Made by a program: the position numbers and the translations under genes. This document shows positions 1 through 8,775 of a DNA stretch of 64,000 nucleotides, one piece after another. The stretch lies in contig NZ_VTHK01000036.1 in the NCBI RefSeq assembly GCF_009765355.1, positions 31,377 through 95,376 on the forward strand. Direction: 5' to 3'. Position 1 is the first letter of the stretch. Each line of letters starts with the position of its first letter. Source of the DNA: Amycolatopsis anabasis. GTDB lineage: Bacteria > Actinomycetota > Actinomycetes > Mycobacteriales > Pseudonocardiaceae. Under the pieces are notes generated by a model. It worked only from the letters and a program-made list of their open reading frames with translations. It did not search any database and was not told the DNA's origin.

Positions 1-50
1 GCGAGCAACCCGGCACTTCCGATCGCCGCCCAGATCCGGTTTCGATTCAT
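1..50 (-). CDS. Partial CDS, N-terminus with signal-like sequence
   Basis: Only the first 16 codons are in the window; the gene runs off the left edge. The ATG is at the high-coordinate end and is preceded by a purine-rich GGAAAGGG about 9 nt upstream. The visible peptide, MNRNRIWAAIGSAGLL, has a basic start and then a hydrophobic stretch, which fits a signal peptide or signal anchor. Nothing about function can be read from this fragment. Confidence 0.4.
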   Translation of the reverse strand, partial: MNRNRIWAAIGSAGLL

Positions 51-216
51 GAGACCACACCCTTTCCGTTGTGCCGCGTTGGTCGAGTGGAACTGCTCGG
101 CACAACCACGAGCCTGTGCGGCTCGGCGGCGGCGGGACAACGGCACGGGACGGGCGGGACCTACCCGGGCGAACACCTGCGGGCAACCGCCGGAATCGGG
201 ACACCGGCGGGAAGCA

Positions 217-873
217 CTACCGGCGCGGGAAGTCCTTGAGGCGGCTTTCCCAATCCTTCTTGATGGAGCTGAGCAGATCCGCCATCGGATCGCGGGGCTT
301 CTCGGCGGTGGTGCGGGGCGGCGCCGGTGGTTTGGTCTTCGACGCGGCCTGCCGCTCCTGCGTCTTGCTTTCGGTGGTCGTCGGCGGCGGCTCGGCGCGC
401 AGGGTCGCGGTGTCCGGGACCTGGGAGGTGGTACTGGGCGGCTGCGCCACGGGTTTCGGAGCCGAAGAACTGGGCGGGACGACCGCCCCCGCGGTACCCG
501 GCTCCTCCCCGCTGAACCCGTAGATCAGCCCGCCCGCGATCCCGAGCGGCACCAGCGCGCACGCGGACCAGACGGCGATCCGGCGCCGGCGTCCCTCCTC
601 CGCCGGGGAGGACGGCGGCTGCTCGTCGTCGAGCACGTCATCGAGCACGTCGAGTTCGCCGCGACGGTGCCGGGCGCCGGATTCGGTCGGCGGCGGCTCC
701 TGCTTCGCCTCTTCCGGTCCGTCGGCCGCGTTGAGGGCGTTCATGAAGAACGGCATGGTGTCCGAACTGTTCGGCTCGCGCCGCAGCGGAACGGTCCCGG
801 AACGGCTGACCAGGTCCGCGACCGTCACCTGATCCCGGGGATCGTCGGTGCCGCGCGGTCCCGTGCGCGCCAT
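217..873 (-). CDS. Single-pass membrane protein with Pro/Thr-rich outer segment, unknown function
   Basis: Protein of 218 residues with no recognised domain. Roughly the first 95 residues are acidic and low in hydrophobics, then an Arg run (RRRR) precedes one membrane helix of about 22 residues (IAVWSACALVPLGIAGG region). The next 70 residues are rich in Pro, Ser and Thr, and the C-terminus (DPMADLLSSIKKDWESRLKDF) is amphipathic. By the positive-inside rule the N-terminus should be cytosolic and the Pro-rich tail outside. The ATG was chosen over a TTG one codon upstream because GGAGG sits at proper spacing before it. It lies head-to-head with the next membrane protein gene and looks like ordinary actinobacterial envelope content, not part of the cluster. 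Confidence 0.7.
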   Translation of the reverse strand: MARTGPRGTDDPRDQVTVADLVSRSGTVPLRREPNSSDTMPFFMNALNAADGPEEAKQEPPPTESGARHRRGELDVLDDVLDDEQPPSSPAEEGRRRRIAVWSACALVPLGIAGGLIYGFSGEEPGTAGAVVPPSSSAPKPVAQPPSTTSQVPDTATLRAEPPPTTTESKTQERQAASKTKPPAPPRTTAEKPRDPMADLLSSIKKDWESRLKDFPRR

Positions 874-1063
874 CAAAGCACCTCCATCACCCCGGGCGTG
901 CGAACCGGACGCAGGCTACCGATTGGGTTACTCGGTTGTAAACCGTCCGGACGGCACGCACGTTCACACAGCGTGATCGAACCCCCGCGCACCGGTCACG
1001 GCCGTGTGGCAGCTAGATTCACCCTGGGCAATTCGGCGCATCGACGGAAAGGGCAGACTCGGC

Positions 1064-2872
1064 GTGCATCTCGCTAGTCCGATCTTGCGTCCCGCCAACC
1101 GCGAACCCGACGCCGCGGAAACCGCTGCCCCGCCCCGGAAGCCCGGTCGGCGCACCCGGTTCCTGCTGCACGCCGCCTGGGTGGCGCTCCTGGCCATCGG
1201 CACCGAACTCGGCATCGGCCGCTTCGGCTTCCACCCCTCCGACCAGGGCTTCATCCTCGCCCAGAGCTGGCGCCTGCTACACGGCGAAATCCCCCATTCG
1301 GACGCCATCTCGGCGCGGCCGCTCGCTTCGGCCCTGCTGCACGGGATCGACTTCCTCATCCCGGCCCCGCTGTTCGCCGCCTCCGGCGCGCTCAGCATGC
1401 TCGAGATCATCCTCGGCACCATCGCGCTCACCGCCCTGGTCACCCGCCGCCCGGTGCTGACCTGGGGCCCGGGGCTGACCCTGCTGGTGGCCGCCGCGGC
1501 CCTGATCAACCTGAACTCGTTCCCGCTGATGGCCTGGCACACGGTGGACGGGATCATGCTCACCGCCTGCGGCGCGTGGGCGCTGGACGCGGGCCTGCGC
1601 TCGGGCCGGGCGTGGCCGCGCCGGACCGGGCTGTTCCTCTTCGGTGTCGCGGTCTTCGTCAAGCAGAGCTTCGCGCTCGCCGCGGTGCTCGGCGCGTTGT
1701 GGCTGCTGCTGCACCCCGCCACGCGCGAGGGTGCGCTGCGCACCGCGCGGTGGTGGCGCCGGACCGTCGCCGATCTGCTCTGGCTCGGCGCCTTCCCGCT
1801 GGCCTACGTCGCCGTGGTCGCGCTCGACGGCGGTTTCGGGCCGATGGTCGACCAGCTCACCGGCGGCCTGCCCGCCTACGGCGAAAAACTGCTCACCTAC
1901 TGGCTGGCCCAGCCGCCGACCCGGAGCCTGCTCGTCTTCACCGCCGCCGTCGCGATGCTGGTGGTCGCCCGCGTCTGGCGGGAGAAACTCGGCGTCGCCG
2001 GGCTGCTCGCCGACCGGCTCGGCCTGTTCGCCGCGGTGGCCGTGGTGGGCTGGACGGTGGTGAACGGCCGGTTCGTCGGCGCCACGCACTGGGCCGATCT
2101 GCTGTGGTGGGCGCTGGCCGCCGCCATCCTCGCCAACGGGCTGGTCCGCCGCCGCGTCCCCTGGCCATCCCTGCTGGTCCTCGCGCTGGGCTTCATGATC
2201 AGCCTGTCCTGGGGGCAGGACACGCCCACCCTGCTCGCGGGCAGCCTCGCGCTGACCACGACCCTGCTCCTCATCGACGGCGTGTCCCCCGCCGGTATCG
2301 AGCGCCGCGCGAGCGTCCAGCGCGTCGGCACCATCGCGGTCGGCCTGGTCGCCATCCTGCTCGCCGGGGTGCTCATGGGCGTCCGGCACGGCCAGTCCAA
2401 CTACCTCGACCTGGGCCGCGACAAGCTGACCAAGGATCTCGGCGAGGTCACCCCGACCATGCGGGGCATCCGGACCAATCCGAGCACGTTCCGGTACATC
2501 GAACAGATCCGCGACTGCACCCGGCGCTTCCCGGCGGAAAAGGTCGCGGTCCTGCCGGACAACCCGTTCGCCTATCCCGCCTTCCAGCTGCGCAACCCGT
2601 TCCCGCTGGAGTGGCCGCTGCTGCTGGAGGTGGTGGCCGACGCCCCGCAGCGGATGATCGGCACCGCCGAGGCGCTCAACCGGCAGGGTTCCTACCTCGT
2701 GCTGTTCCAAACCGTCCGGCCGGAGACGCTCGCGGCGGGCGAACCTATCCCGGCGCAGGTGAACGCGGACACCCCGATCGTCGACTACCTCGGCATCGAG
2801 AACGGCATCAAGGCGACGCTGACCGGGGAGACCGTCACCTGCGGCAGCTTCGTCGGCAAGTGGGCGCGCTAG
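1064..2872 (+). CDS. Polytopic membrane protein, possibly GT-C type
   Basis: About 602 residues with a short basic N-terminus, roughly ten to twelve hydrophobic segments over the first 440 residues, and a soluble C-terminal part of about 160 residues. A loop just after the first helix (HPSDQGFILAQSWRLLHGEIPHSD) carries acidic and His residues, as seen in GT-C membrane glycosyltransferases of the GT39/GT87/RgtA kind that use polyprenyl-phosphate sugars. That assignment is inferred from topology and is weak. The GTG chosen has GGAAAGGG about 11 nt upstream; an in-frame GTG 60 bp earlier (1004) is the alternative. Its stop overlaps the convergent DUF899 gene by 4 bp. Confidence 0.7.
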   Translation: MHLASPILRPANREPDAAETAAPPRKPGRRTRFLLHAAWVALLAIGTELGIGRFGFHPSDQGFILAQSWRLLHGEIPHSDAISARPLASALLHGIDFLIPAPLFAASGALSMLEIILGTIALTALVTRRPVLTWGPGLTLLVAAAALINLNSFPLMAWHTVDGIMLTACGAWALDAGLRSGRAWPRRTGLFLFGVAVFVKQSFALAAVLGALWLLLHPATREGALRTARWWRRTVADLLWLGAFPLAYVAVVALDGGFGPMVDQLTGGLPAYGEKLLTYWLAQPPTRSLLVFTAAVAMLVVARVWREKLGVAGLLADRLGLFAAVAVVGWTVVNGRFVGATHWADLLWWALAAAILANGLVRRRVPWPSLLVLALGFMISLSWGQDTPTLLAGSLALTTTLLLIDGVSPAGIERRASVQRVGTIAVGLVAILLAGVLMGVRHGQSNYLDLGRDKLTKDLGEVTPTMRGIRTNPSTFRYIEQIRDCTRRFPAEKVAVLPDNPFAYPAFQLRNPFPLEWPLLLEVVADAPQRMIGTAEALNRQGSYLVLFQTVRPETLAAGEPIPAQVNADTPIVDYLGIENGIKATLTGETVTCGSFVGKWAR

Positions 2873-3543
2873 TACTCGTCTCGGAGCTTGATCCAGGCCA
2901 TGGTCGGGCTCTGCGGCCACCCGGCCGGTGAGTCCTCCCATTCCTCCTGGCGGCCGTAGGGAGTCAGATCGAGCAGGTTGAAGTCCATCCGCAGCCGGTC
3001 GACCCCGCGTCCGGTGGTGAAGTAGGTGCGGAAGACCTCGTCGCCGTCGCGCAGCAGCACGCTCAGCCCGAAGCCGCCACCGAGACCGAGGTCGGCGTAG
3101 AAGTCGTTGCCGTAGGCCGAATACCAAGGCACGGTCCAGCCGAACCGCCGGCGCACCTTACCGATTTCGTCCTGCGGCGCGGGCGACATCAGGATCAGGG
3201 TGGTGTCCCGGGCGTTGAGGTGGGACTGGTCGGCGAGATTGTCGGTCAACGACGCGCACCCGCCGCACACCTCCTCCTGCCCCGGCGACAGCATGAAGTG
3301 GTAGATCACCAGCTGGCGGCGGCCGTCGAACAGATCGGTGAGACTCACCTCGGCGCCGTCCGGCGCGGTGAACTCGTAGCCGGTGTCCAGCGCGACCATC
3401 GGCAGCCTGCGCCGCTCGGCGGCCAGCGCGTCGAGCGCGCGGGTGTGCTCCTTCTCCTTGACCAGCAACGCTTCCCGTGCGGCTTGCCATTCCTGCGCGG
3501 AAACAACGGGCGGGCGGTTCATCGGCTGCTCCTTCGACGCCAT
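2869..3543 (-). CDS. DUF899 family protein (thioredoxin-like fold)
   Basis: Protein of 224 residues matching the DUF899 pattern: an N-terminal helix rich in Lys and Glu, then a peroxiredoxin/thioredoxin-like core with QLVIYHFMLSPGQ, a CGGC pair in place of the usual CxxC, and a conserved aromatic C-terminal half (GRGVDRLRMDFNLLDLTPYGRQEEWEDSP). Members are often annotated as dithiol-disulfide isomerase-like but have no firm function. The ATG used has AAGGA just upstream; an internal Met seven codons later is possible. It is transcribed away from the HxlR regulator at 3615 across a 71-bp gap carrying two palindromes, the usual layout of a regulator and its target. Confidence 0.8.
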   Translation of the reverse strand: MASKEQPMNRPPVVSAQEWQAAREALLVKEKEHTRALDALAAERRRLPMVALDTGYEFTAPDGAEVSLTDLFDGRRQLVIYHFMLSPGQEEVCGGCASLTDNLADQSHLNARDTTLILMSPAPQDEIGKVRRRFGWTVPWYSAYGNDFYADLGLGGGFGLSVLLRDGDEVFRTYFTTGRGVDRLRMDFNLLDLTPYGRQEEWEDSPAGWPQSPTMAWIKLRDEY

Positions 3544-3546
3544 CGG

Positions 3547-3592
3547 GTTCCTTCAGGGAACGAACCTACCAAGGCGAGTTCCTTGAGGGAAC
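3547..3592. promoter_or_regulatory. Two-site palindromic operator between DUF899 and HxlR genes
   Basis: Two near-identical palindromes, GTTCC-TTCAG-GGAAC at 3547-3561 and GTTCC-TTGAG-GGAAC at 3578-3592, have centres 31 bp apart (three helical turns). They fill most of the divergent spacer. HxlR-type dimers bind palindromes of this size, so auto- and cross-regulation by the neighbouring gene product is the natural inference. Confidence 0.75.
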
Positions 3593-3614
3593 CCTCTCGG
3601 GTAAGATTTCGCGC

Positions 3615-4109
3615 ATGCAGCGCACCCAGTTCGGCGCCATGGCCTGTTCGATCGCGCGCACGCTCGATGTCATCGGTGAGCCGTGGTCCCCATTGATCCT
3701 GCGGGACGTCTACGTGGGCATCTCCCGCTTCGAGCAGATCCAGCAGGACCTCGGGATCTCCCGCAAGGTCCTGACCGAGCGGCTGAAATGGCTGGTGGAG
3801 AACGACGTGCTGGAGCGCCGGGAATACTCCAGCCGGCCGCCGCGCCACGAGTACGTGCTCACCGCCAAGGGCGCGGAGTTGTGCGACCTGCTGCTGGTGA
3901 TGGTGCGCTGGGGCGACCGGTGGACGGCGGGCGAGGCCGGCCCGCCGGTGCTGTACCGGCACCACGCCTGCGGCGAGATCAGCCACGTCGAACTGCGCTG
4001 TTCGGTGTGCGCCGAGCCGATGCGCGCCACCGACATCGAGGTGCTACCCGGCCCGGGCCAGGCCGGGCGGCTGGAACCGGTCAGGCCGCCATCTTCTCCA
4101 GCAGGCTGA
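3615..4109 (+). CDS. HxlR-family winged-helix regulator
   Basis: 164 residues. Residues 10-100 form the HxlR winged helix: CSIARTLDVIGEPWSPLILRDVYVG is the family signature, followed by the recognition region (FEQIQQDLGISRKVLTERLKWLVENDVLERREY) and the wing (PPRHEYVLTAKG). The tail holds a CGE...CSVC arrangement like the short zinc-ribbon tail of some relatives. The ATG was chosen because the signature starts directly after it and the operator palindromes lie upstream. It probably controls the divergent DUF899 gene in response to a reactive small molecule. The 3' end overlaps the convergent glycosyltransferase gene by 29 bp, which marks the apparent left edge of the cluster. Confidence 0.88.
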   Translation: MQRTQFGAMACSIARTLDVIGEPWSPLILRDVYVGISRFEQIQQDLGISRKVLTERLKWLVENDVLERREYSSRPPRHEYVLTAKGAELCDLLLVMVRWGDRWTAGEAGPPVLYRHHACGEISHVELRCSVCAEPMRATDIEVLPGPGQAGRLEPVRPPSSPAG

Positions 4110-5187
4110 CGATTTCCAGCGGCCCCGGCTGAGCGGCGATCTCGGCGGCGGACCGGCCCGCCGCTTCGCCGAACCGTTCGCCGCCGATCACTTCGAGCGC
4201 GCGGGCGCCGACCGTTTCCGGGCCGATCTCGCCCGGCGCGAACCGCAGGCCCGCCCCGGCCCGGACCACCGCGTCCGCGTTGTCCCACTGGTCGTCGATG
4301 TGCGGGAACACCAGCTGCGGGCAGCCGGCGGCGAGCGCGGTCAACGCGGTGCCGTGGCCGCCGTGGTGGATCAGCAGGTCGCAGGCGGGAAGCACCTGCG
4401 CCATCGGCAGCCGCCCGGCGTGCCGCACGGCCGCGGGCAGTGCCGGCCAGGTCGCGGCGACCGCCTCGTCCACCGCCACCACGATCTCCGCGCCCGCCGC
4501 GGCGAGGCTGTCCAGCATCGGCAGCACCACATCCACCACGCCGTCCACCCCGTAGTACGGCAGCATGGTGCCCAGCGTCAGCGCGACCCGCGGCTTCTCG
4601 CGCGGGGTGAACACCCACCCCGGAACGTGCGCGTCGCCGTTGTACGGCACCGGACGCACGCCCTGCTGACCCTGCGCGTGGGCCAGGCGCAGGCTCGGCG
4701 GCCAGGGATTGAGCACCCGTTCCGGCTCCGGCAGCGCGTCCAGGCCGAGGTACGCGGCGGCGCCAGCCCGGTACTCGGCGAGCGCGGCGACGCCCCACTG
4801 GTACTCCACGAACGGCACGTCGAGCGCCGCGGCCGCCAGCGGGCCCGCGAATTCGGCGCGCTCGCTCACGATCAGCTCCGGTCGCCACGAGTCGACCAGC
4901 GCCCGGGTACCGGCCCGCGCGTTCGCGGTGAGACGCCCGAACGTGTGCCCGTGCGCGAGCCGCCGCTCGCGGAGCCCGCTCGTGGCCGGGATTTCGGCCG
5001 CCAGCTCGAAGAAGCTCTCGCCCGCGCCGCAGGACGCGATGGGCAGGCCGGAACGCAGGGCGGTGGGCACGAAGTGTTCGGACGTGGCCACCAGCACCTC
5101 GTGGCCGGCCGAGCGGAAGGCCCAGGCCAGCGGCACCAGCGGAAAGAAGTGACCGGGCAATGCCACGGTCGTGAACAAAACCCGCAT
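4081..5187 (-). CDS. GT1-family glycosyltransferase (GT1), divergent member
   Basis: 368 residues, shorter than the other eight glycosyltransferases here (421-435). It has the GT-B layout: N-terminal acceptor half with His13 in PGHFFPLVPLAWAFRSAGHEV, and a C-terminal donor half with TLGTMLPYYG and the nucleotide-sugar motif HHGGHGTALTALAAGCPQLVFP followed by DQWDNA. These match enediyne, glycopeptide and macrolide deoxysugar transferases (CalG-like). It should move a dTDP-deoxysugar to the peptide or a growing sugar chain in the cytosol. It is the last gene of a leftward run, 37 bp after the hotdog-SDR gene, with AGAGGCGG before its ATG. Acceptor and donor cannot be told from sequence. Confidence 0.88.
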   Translation of the reverse strand: MRVLFTTVALPGHFFPLVPLAWAFRSAGHEVLVATSEHFVPTALRSGLPIASCGAGESFFELAAEIPATSGLRERRLAHGHTFGRLTANARAGTRALVDSWRPELIVSERAEFAGPLAAAALDVPFVEYQWGVAALAEYRAGAAAYLGLDALPEPERVLNPWPPSLRLAHAQGQQGVRPVPYNGDAHVPGWVFTPREKPRVALTLGTMLPYYGVDGVVDVVLPMLDSLAAAGAEIVVAVDEAVAATWPALPAAVRHAGRLPMAQVLPACDLLIHHGGHGTALTALAAGCPQLVFPHIDDQWDNADAVVRAGAGLRFAPGEIGPETVGARALEVIGGERFGEAAGRSAAEIAAQPGPLEIVSLLEKMAA

Positions 5188-5224
5188 CCGCCTCTACCCC
5201 CAGTCCACTATGGACAATGCCGTA

Positions 5225-6712
5225 TCACGGCGCCGCGGCCGGAACCCGCTCGGTGAAGGTCCACGACGCCAAGTCGGTGGGTGAGAGTACGGTCACCGGC
5301 TCGACTTCCGTTCGATTCAGCACCCAGCCGACGATCGCCGACGCGACCTGCTCGGTCGGCACCGTGCCCATCCGGCCCAGCGGACCGTTGTTCATCTCCG
5401 TCCACATCTTCGGCGCCCGCGCGAGCAGCACCCGCAGGCCGTGCCGCAGCGCGCTGTACCGGCCGAGCGCCTCGATCGCCGATTTCGCGATCAAGTACTG
5501 CGGGCGCTGTTCCGGTGCGTCTTCGACCGCGCCGGAGGACAGCATCGCGAGCCAGCCGCCGGGCGCGAGCCGTTCCAGTGCCGCGGTGAGCGGTACCAGC
5601 GCCATGGTCAGGCTGGTGTCCACGAACTCCCGGATGGCGCCGACGTTGTCCGGATGCAGCGAGGAAAGCAGGACCGGGGGCCCGGCGCACAGCACGACCC
5701 CGTCCAGCTCGACGTCGCCGAGCGCGGTGAACGCCGCGGTGACCTGATCCGCGTCGGTCGCGTCCAGTTCCAGCGGGCGGATCCGGTCCTCGCCGAACTC
5801 GCGCCGCAGTTCCTCGACCGCGCCCGGCGCGCGCTGGGTCGCCCACACCGTGGCGCCCTGGGCCGCGAGCACCGAGACGATCGCCGCCCCGATCCCCCGG
5901 CTGCCCCCGACCACGAGCACGTTCGACCCCGCGAGCCGATCACCGGCGGGCAGCACCCGCGTGGCCGAGTCCCAGGTCGGGGCCGGAAGGGCCGATCGCC
6001 GGAAGGCACGCAGCTCGCATTCGAGGCCCGGGCACGCGGCGGTGACGACGATCGTCCCGGTGCGCGCGTCGGCCGATTTCACCGTGGCCCGGTACCCCGG
6101 CTCCGCCGCCTCGGTGGTCCGGATCCGCAGCCCGGAGAACAACGCGTCCCGGCCGGGTATGCGCATTCCGGCGAACCAGCTCGCCCAGGCCAGCGCGCCG
6201 AGCAGCGGATCGGGGACCTCGGTTCCGCCGAGCCGATCGGCCAGCGCGCGTAGCTCCGCCGGGGCGGGAACGCCGTACTCGCCGGAGATCTCGTGCCCCC
6301 GCGCGGGAAACTCCGGGGTGTCCGGGGTGGCGGGCACCGCCCGGGCGGCGGGGGCCGGCGCGCCGGCGAGCGCGGGGCCGGGAGTCAGTTCGACCGCGAG
6401 CGCGGAGAGGTCGCCCTCGTACGCCACGACGGAGAGCACGCCGTCGTCCTTCTCCCGGACGGCGACGCGGTAGGTCACCCCGGCCAGCATCGGCCGGGAG
6501 AACCGGGCGGTCAGCTGCCCGGTCGCGCGCAGCCGGTCGCCCGGCACCGCGGCGAGTGCCGCGAAGACCGTCAGCGCACCCGGCACGATCGGCCGCCCGA
6601 ACGGCGTCCGCCGCGCGAAGACGGCGTCGGTGTACAGCGGGTTCCGGTCACCGCTCGCCGCGGCGAACGCCGCGACGTCCTCGACGGTCAGCCGGATCAG
6701 CCGCTCGCTCAC
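5225..6712 (-). CDS. MaoC-like double-hotdog and SDR fusion protein
   Basis: 495 residues in two parts. Residues 1-265 look like two hotdog folds: a MaoC-type N-terminal unit (GDRNPLYTDAVFARRTPFG) and a second unit (LAWASWFAGMRIPGRDALFSGLRI). Residues 270-495 are a classical short-chain dehydrogenase with the nucleotide motif GGSRGIGAA, an active-site Ser region and YLIAK as the YxxxK pair. The usual MaoC catalytic pair D-x4-H reads D-x4-Y, so hydratase activity is doubtful. The GTG start overlaps the epimerase stop (GTGA), so the two are translationally coupled. The substrate is unknown: an acyl-ACP thioester made by the ligase/carrier pair, or a sugar or acyl intermediate. It lies inside the sugar operon, which does not settle the matter. 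Confidence 0.75.
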   Translation of the reverse strand: MSERLIRLTVEDVAAFAAASGDRNPLYTDAVFARRTPFGRPIVPGALTVFAALAAVPGDRLRATGQLTARFSRPMLAGVTYRVAVREKDDGVLSVVAYEGDLSALAVELTPGPALAGAPAPAARAVPATPDTPEFPARGHEISGEYGVPAPAELRALADRLGGTEVPDPLLGALAWASWFAGMRIPGRDALFSGLRIRTTEAAEPGYRATVKSADARTGTIVVTAACPGLECELRAFRRSALPAPTWDSATRVLPAGDRLAGSNVLVVGGSRGIGAAIVSVLAAQGATVWATQRAPGAVEELRREFGEDRIRPLELDATDADQVTAAFTALGDVELDGVVLCAGPPVLLSSLHPDNVGAIREFVDTSLTMALVPLTAALERLAPGGWLAMLSSGAVEDAPEQRPQYLIAKSAIEALGRYSALRHGLRVLLARAPKMWTEMNNGPLGRMGTVPTEQVASAIVGWVLNRTEVEPVTVLSPTDLASWTFTERVPAAAP

Positions 6713-7335
6713 CGATCTCCCTTGGCGCCCGCGACGGCGAGGTCCCGTGCTTCGATCTTCCGGCAGGTGTCGTAGTCCGGCAGGATGCCCTTCTCCCGTG
6801 CCTGCGCCATGGTCGGCGCCGCGAGGTCGCGTTCGGACATGATCGGCTCGATGCCCTCGGGAATCGGCAGGCCCAGCACCGGGTCCAGCACGCTCACCGC
6901 GAGCTCGATCTCCGCGACGTAGCTTTCCGACAGCAGGTAGGACATCACGGTGTCGTCCTCGAGCGCGACGAACGCGTGCCCGAGGCCCACCGGCAGGTAC
7001 ACCGCGCGGAACGCCTCCTGGTCCAGCACCACGGCGTCCCATTTCCCGAAGGTCGGCGAGCCGAGCCGGATGTCCACCACGATGTCGAGCGCCTTGCCCT
7101 GCGCGCAGTACACGTACTTCGCGACCCCCGGCGGGGTCAGGGTGAAGTGGACGCCGCGCACCACATCGCGCTGGGACTTGCTGTGGTTGGTCTGGGAGAC
7201 GCCGAACAGCGGACCACCGGTGGCCTCGACGAACGCGGCCTCCTGGTAGGGCGAGACGAACAGACCACGGTCGTCGGGGAACACCTTGGGGGTGAACTCG
7301 AGCGCCCCTTCGACCGCCAGTTTGCGCACCTGCAT
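6709..7335 (-). CDS. dTDP-4-keto-6-deoxyhexose 3,5- or 5-epimerase (EvaD/RmlC family)
   Basis: 208 residues of the RmlC cupin family: FTPKVFPDDRGLFVSPYQEAAF at the start, then RGVHFTLTPPGVAKYVYCAQGKALDIVVDIRLGSPTFGKW with the catalytic His of RGVHF, and GLGHAFVALEDDTVMSYLLSE. It equilibrates a 4-keto sugar towards the L-series. With the 2,3-dehydratase, aminotransferase, C-methyltransferase and 4-ketoreductase in this window it completes the set known for (4-epi-)vancosamine, where the counterpart EvaD acts as 5-epimerase. The ATG at the high end was preferred over a TTG five codons upstream because GGAGGAAT falls between them at ideal spacing. Confidence 0.9.
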   Translation of the reverse strand: MQVRKLAVEGALEFTPKVFPDDRGLFVSPYQEAAFVEATGGPLFGVSQTNHSKSQRDVVRGVHFTLTPPGVAKYVYCAQGKALDIVVDIRLGSPTFGKWDAVVLDQEAFRAVYLPVGLGHAFVALEDDTVMSYLLSESYVAEIELAVSVLDPVLGLPIPEGIEPIMSERDLAAPTMAQAREKGILPDYDTCRKIEARDLAVAGAKGDR

Positions 7336-7356
7336 GGAGATTCCTCCCAATCGCGG

Positions 7357-8727
7357 TTAAAGGCTGTAGACACAGGCGAGGAGGCTGCGCGCCTCGATGT
7401 TGAGGTAATGCCCGTGCCGCAACAGATCCATGAGCTGACGGACGGTCATCCAGCAGAAGTCCTCGGGCACCTCGATCGGGAACTCCTCGCCGACCTCGAC
7501 GATCCGGTACCGGGTGAGCGCGTGGTAGAACCGCCCGCCCTCCTCGGAGAGCACGGCGTCGTACCGGACCCGGCCGAGGTCGCCGGTGGCCACATCCTTC
7601 AGGAAGGGATGCGCGGCGGATTCGCTCTCCCCCGGCTGCAACTGCACCGTGGGCGCCATCTCGATCGAGTCCAGCAGGCCGAATTCGGGGCGGGCGTGCA
7701 CCAGCAGGTGCAGCACCCCGCCGATCGGCCGGGCCACGAACACCGCCAGCCCCTGCCCGCGCGGATACAGCAGCGGCTGGGTCCACCGGGAAACCTCCCG
7801 GTTTCCCGCCGCCACCTCGACCGCGATGATCCGGAAGTCCCGCTGCTCGTCGTCCGCGATCTCGTGGTCGTCCCGCGACCAGTTCGCCACCCCGGAGAGC
7901 GGGATGAGCCGCGCGTGCCAGTCGCACCGGGTCTTGGCCTCGGTGAACCAGCTCAGGATCTCGCCGGTCGTGTGCAGGGCGGGCGCGTCGCCGTAGGACC
8001 GGGCCAGCGCCGCGGTGAACTCGTCGGTCGGCTGGATCGACTCCGGATCGACGAACGGCATGCAGGACAACACGGTCCGGGAGTCCATGTTGACCAGGTT
8101 GTCGACGCGCATCAGCTCCCGGATCTGCGCCAGCGTCAGCCAACGGAAGTCCTCGTGCACCGGAACGTCCCCGGTGACCTGCACGACGATGTTCCGGTTG
8201 CGCTTGCGCCAGAACCACGCGCCCTGTTCGGACTGCAGCACGTCGACCAGGACCGTGCCCCGTTCGGGGCCGGTGAAGTACTCCAGGTAACGGGTGTTGC
8301 TGCCCCGGTGCACCTGGGTGTAGTTGCTGCGGGTCGCCTGCACGGTCGGCGAGAGCTGCAGGGTGTTGACGTTGCCCGGTTCCATCTTCGCCTGCATCAG
8401 GCAGTGCAGCACGCCGTCGAACTCCTTGACGACGATGCCGAGCACGCCGATCTCCGGCTGGTTGATGATCGGCTGCGAGCGGGTGGCGACCCCGCCGTCG
8501 CGGACCTGCAGGCCCTCGATGGTGAAGAACCGGCCGCTGGCGTGCCGGAGGTTCCCGGTCCGCTGCTCGAACTGCCAGGTGTCCAGGCGGTCGAACGGGA
8601 TCTGGGTGACCTCGAACCGGCCGGCCGCATGCCGCTGCGCCCACCAGTCGTGGAACTCCTCGATCGACGTGCACACGCCCTCGGCGCCGGGGCTGGGCAA
8701 GGTCAGCGGAGCGAGTCGCTCGGTCAT
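7357..8727 (-). CDS. NDP-hexose 2,3-dehydratase (EvaA/TylX3 type)
   Basis: 456 residues, the normal family length, made of two similar halves of about 210 residues, each with a run like TRSNYTQVHRG...YLEYF or TVQLQPG and GGRFYHA. This enzyme removes the C-2 hydroxyl of dTDP-4-keto-6-deoxyglucose to give the unstable 3,4-diketo 2,6-dideoxy sugar used for 2-deoxy-sugars. The product goes either to the adjacent 3-aminotransferase or to the EryBII-like reductase. It starts at ATG with GAGGAGG at good spacing and is 21 bp upstream of the epimerase start in the same leftward operon. Recognised from overall similarity to EvaA, TylX3 and EryBVI; confident. Confidence 0.93.
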   Translation of the reverse strand: MTERLAPLTLPSPGAEGVCTSIEEFHDWWAQRHAAGRFEVTQIPFDRLDTWQFEQRTGNLRHASGRFFTIEGLQVRDGGVATRSQPIINQPEIGVLGIVVKEFDGVLHCLMQAKMEPGNVNTLQLSPTVQATRSNYTQVHRGSNTRYLEYFTGPERGTVLVDVLQSEQGAWFWRKRNRNIVVQVTGDVPVHEDFRWLTLAQIRELMRVDNLVNMDSRTVLSCMPFVDPESIQPTDEFTAALARSYGDAPALHTTGEILSWFTEAKTRCDWHARLIPLSGVANWSRDDHEIADDEQRDFRIIAVEVAAGNREVSRWTQPLLYPRGQGLAVFVARPIGGVLHLLVHARPEFGLLDSIEMAPTVQLQPGESESAAHPFLKDVATGDLGRVRYDAVLSEEGGRFYHALTRYRIVEVGEEFPIEVPEDFCWMTVRQLMDLLRHGHYLNIEARSLLACVYSL

Positions 8728-8775
8728 TACGCACCTCCTCGGCCTAAGGGATGGGTGACGCGGGACTGCTGCTCG

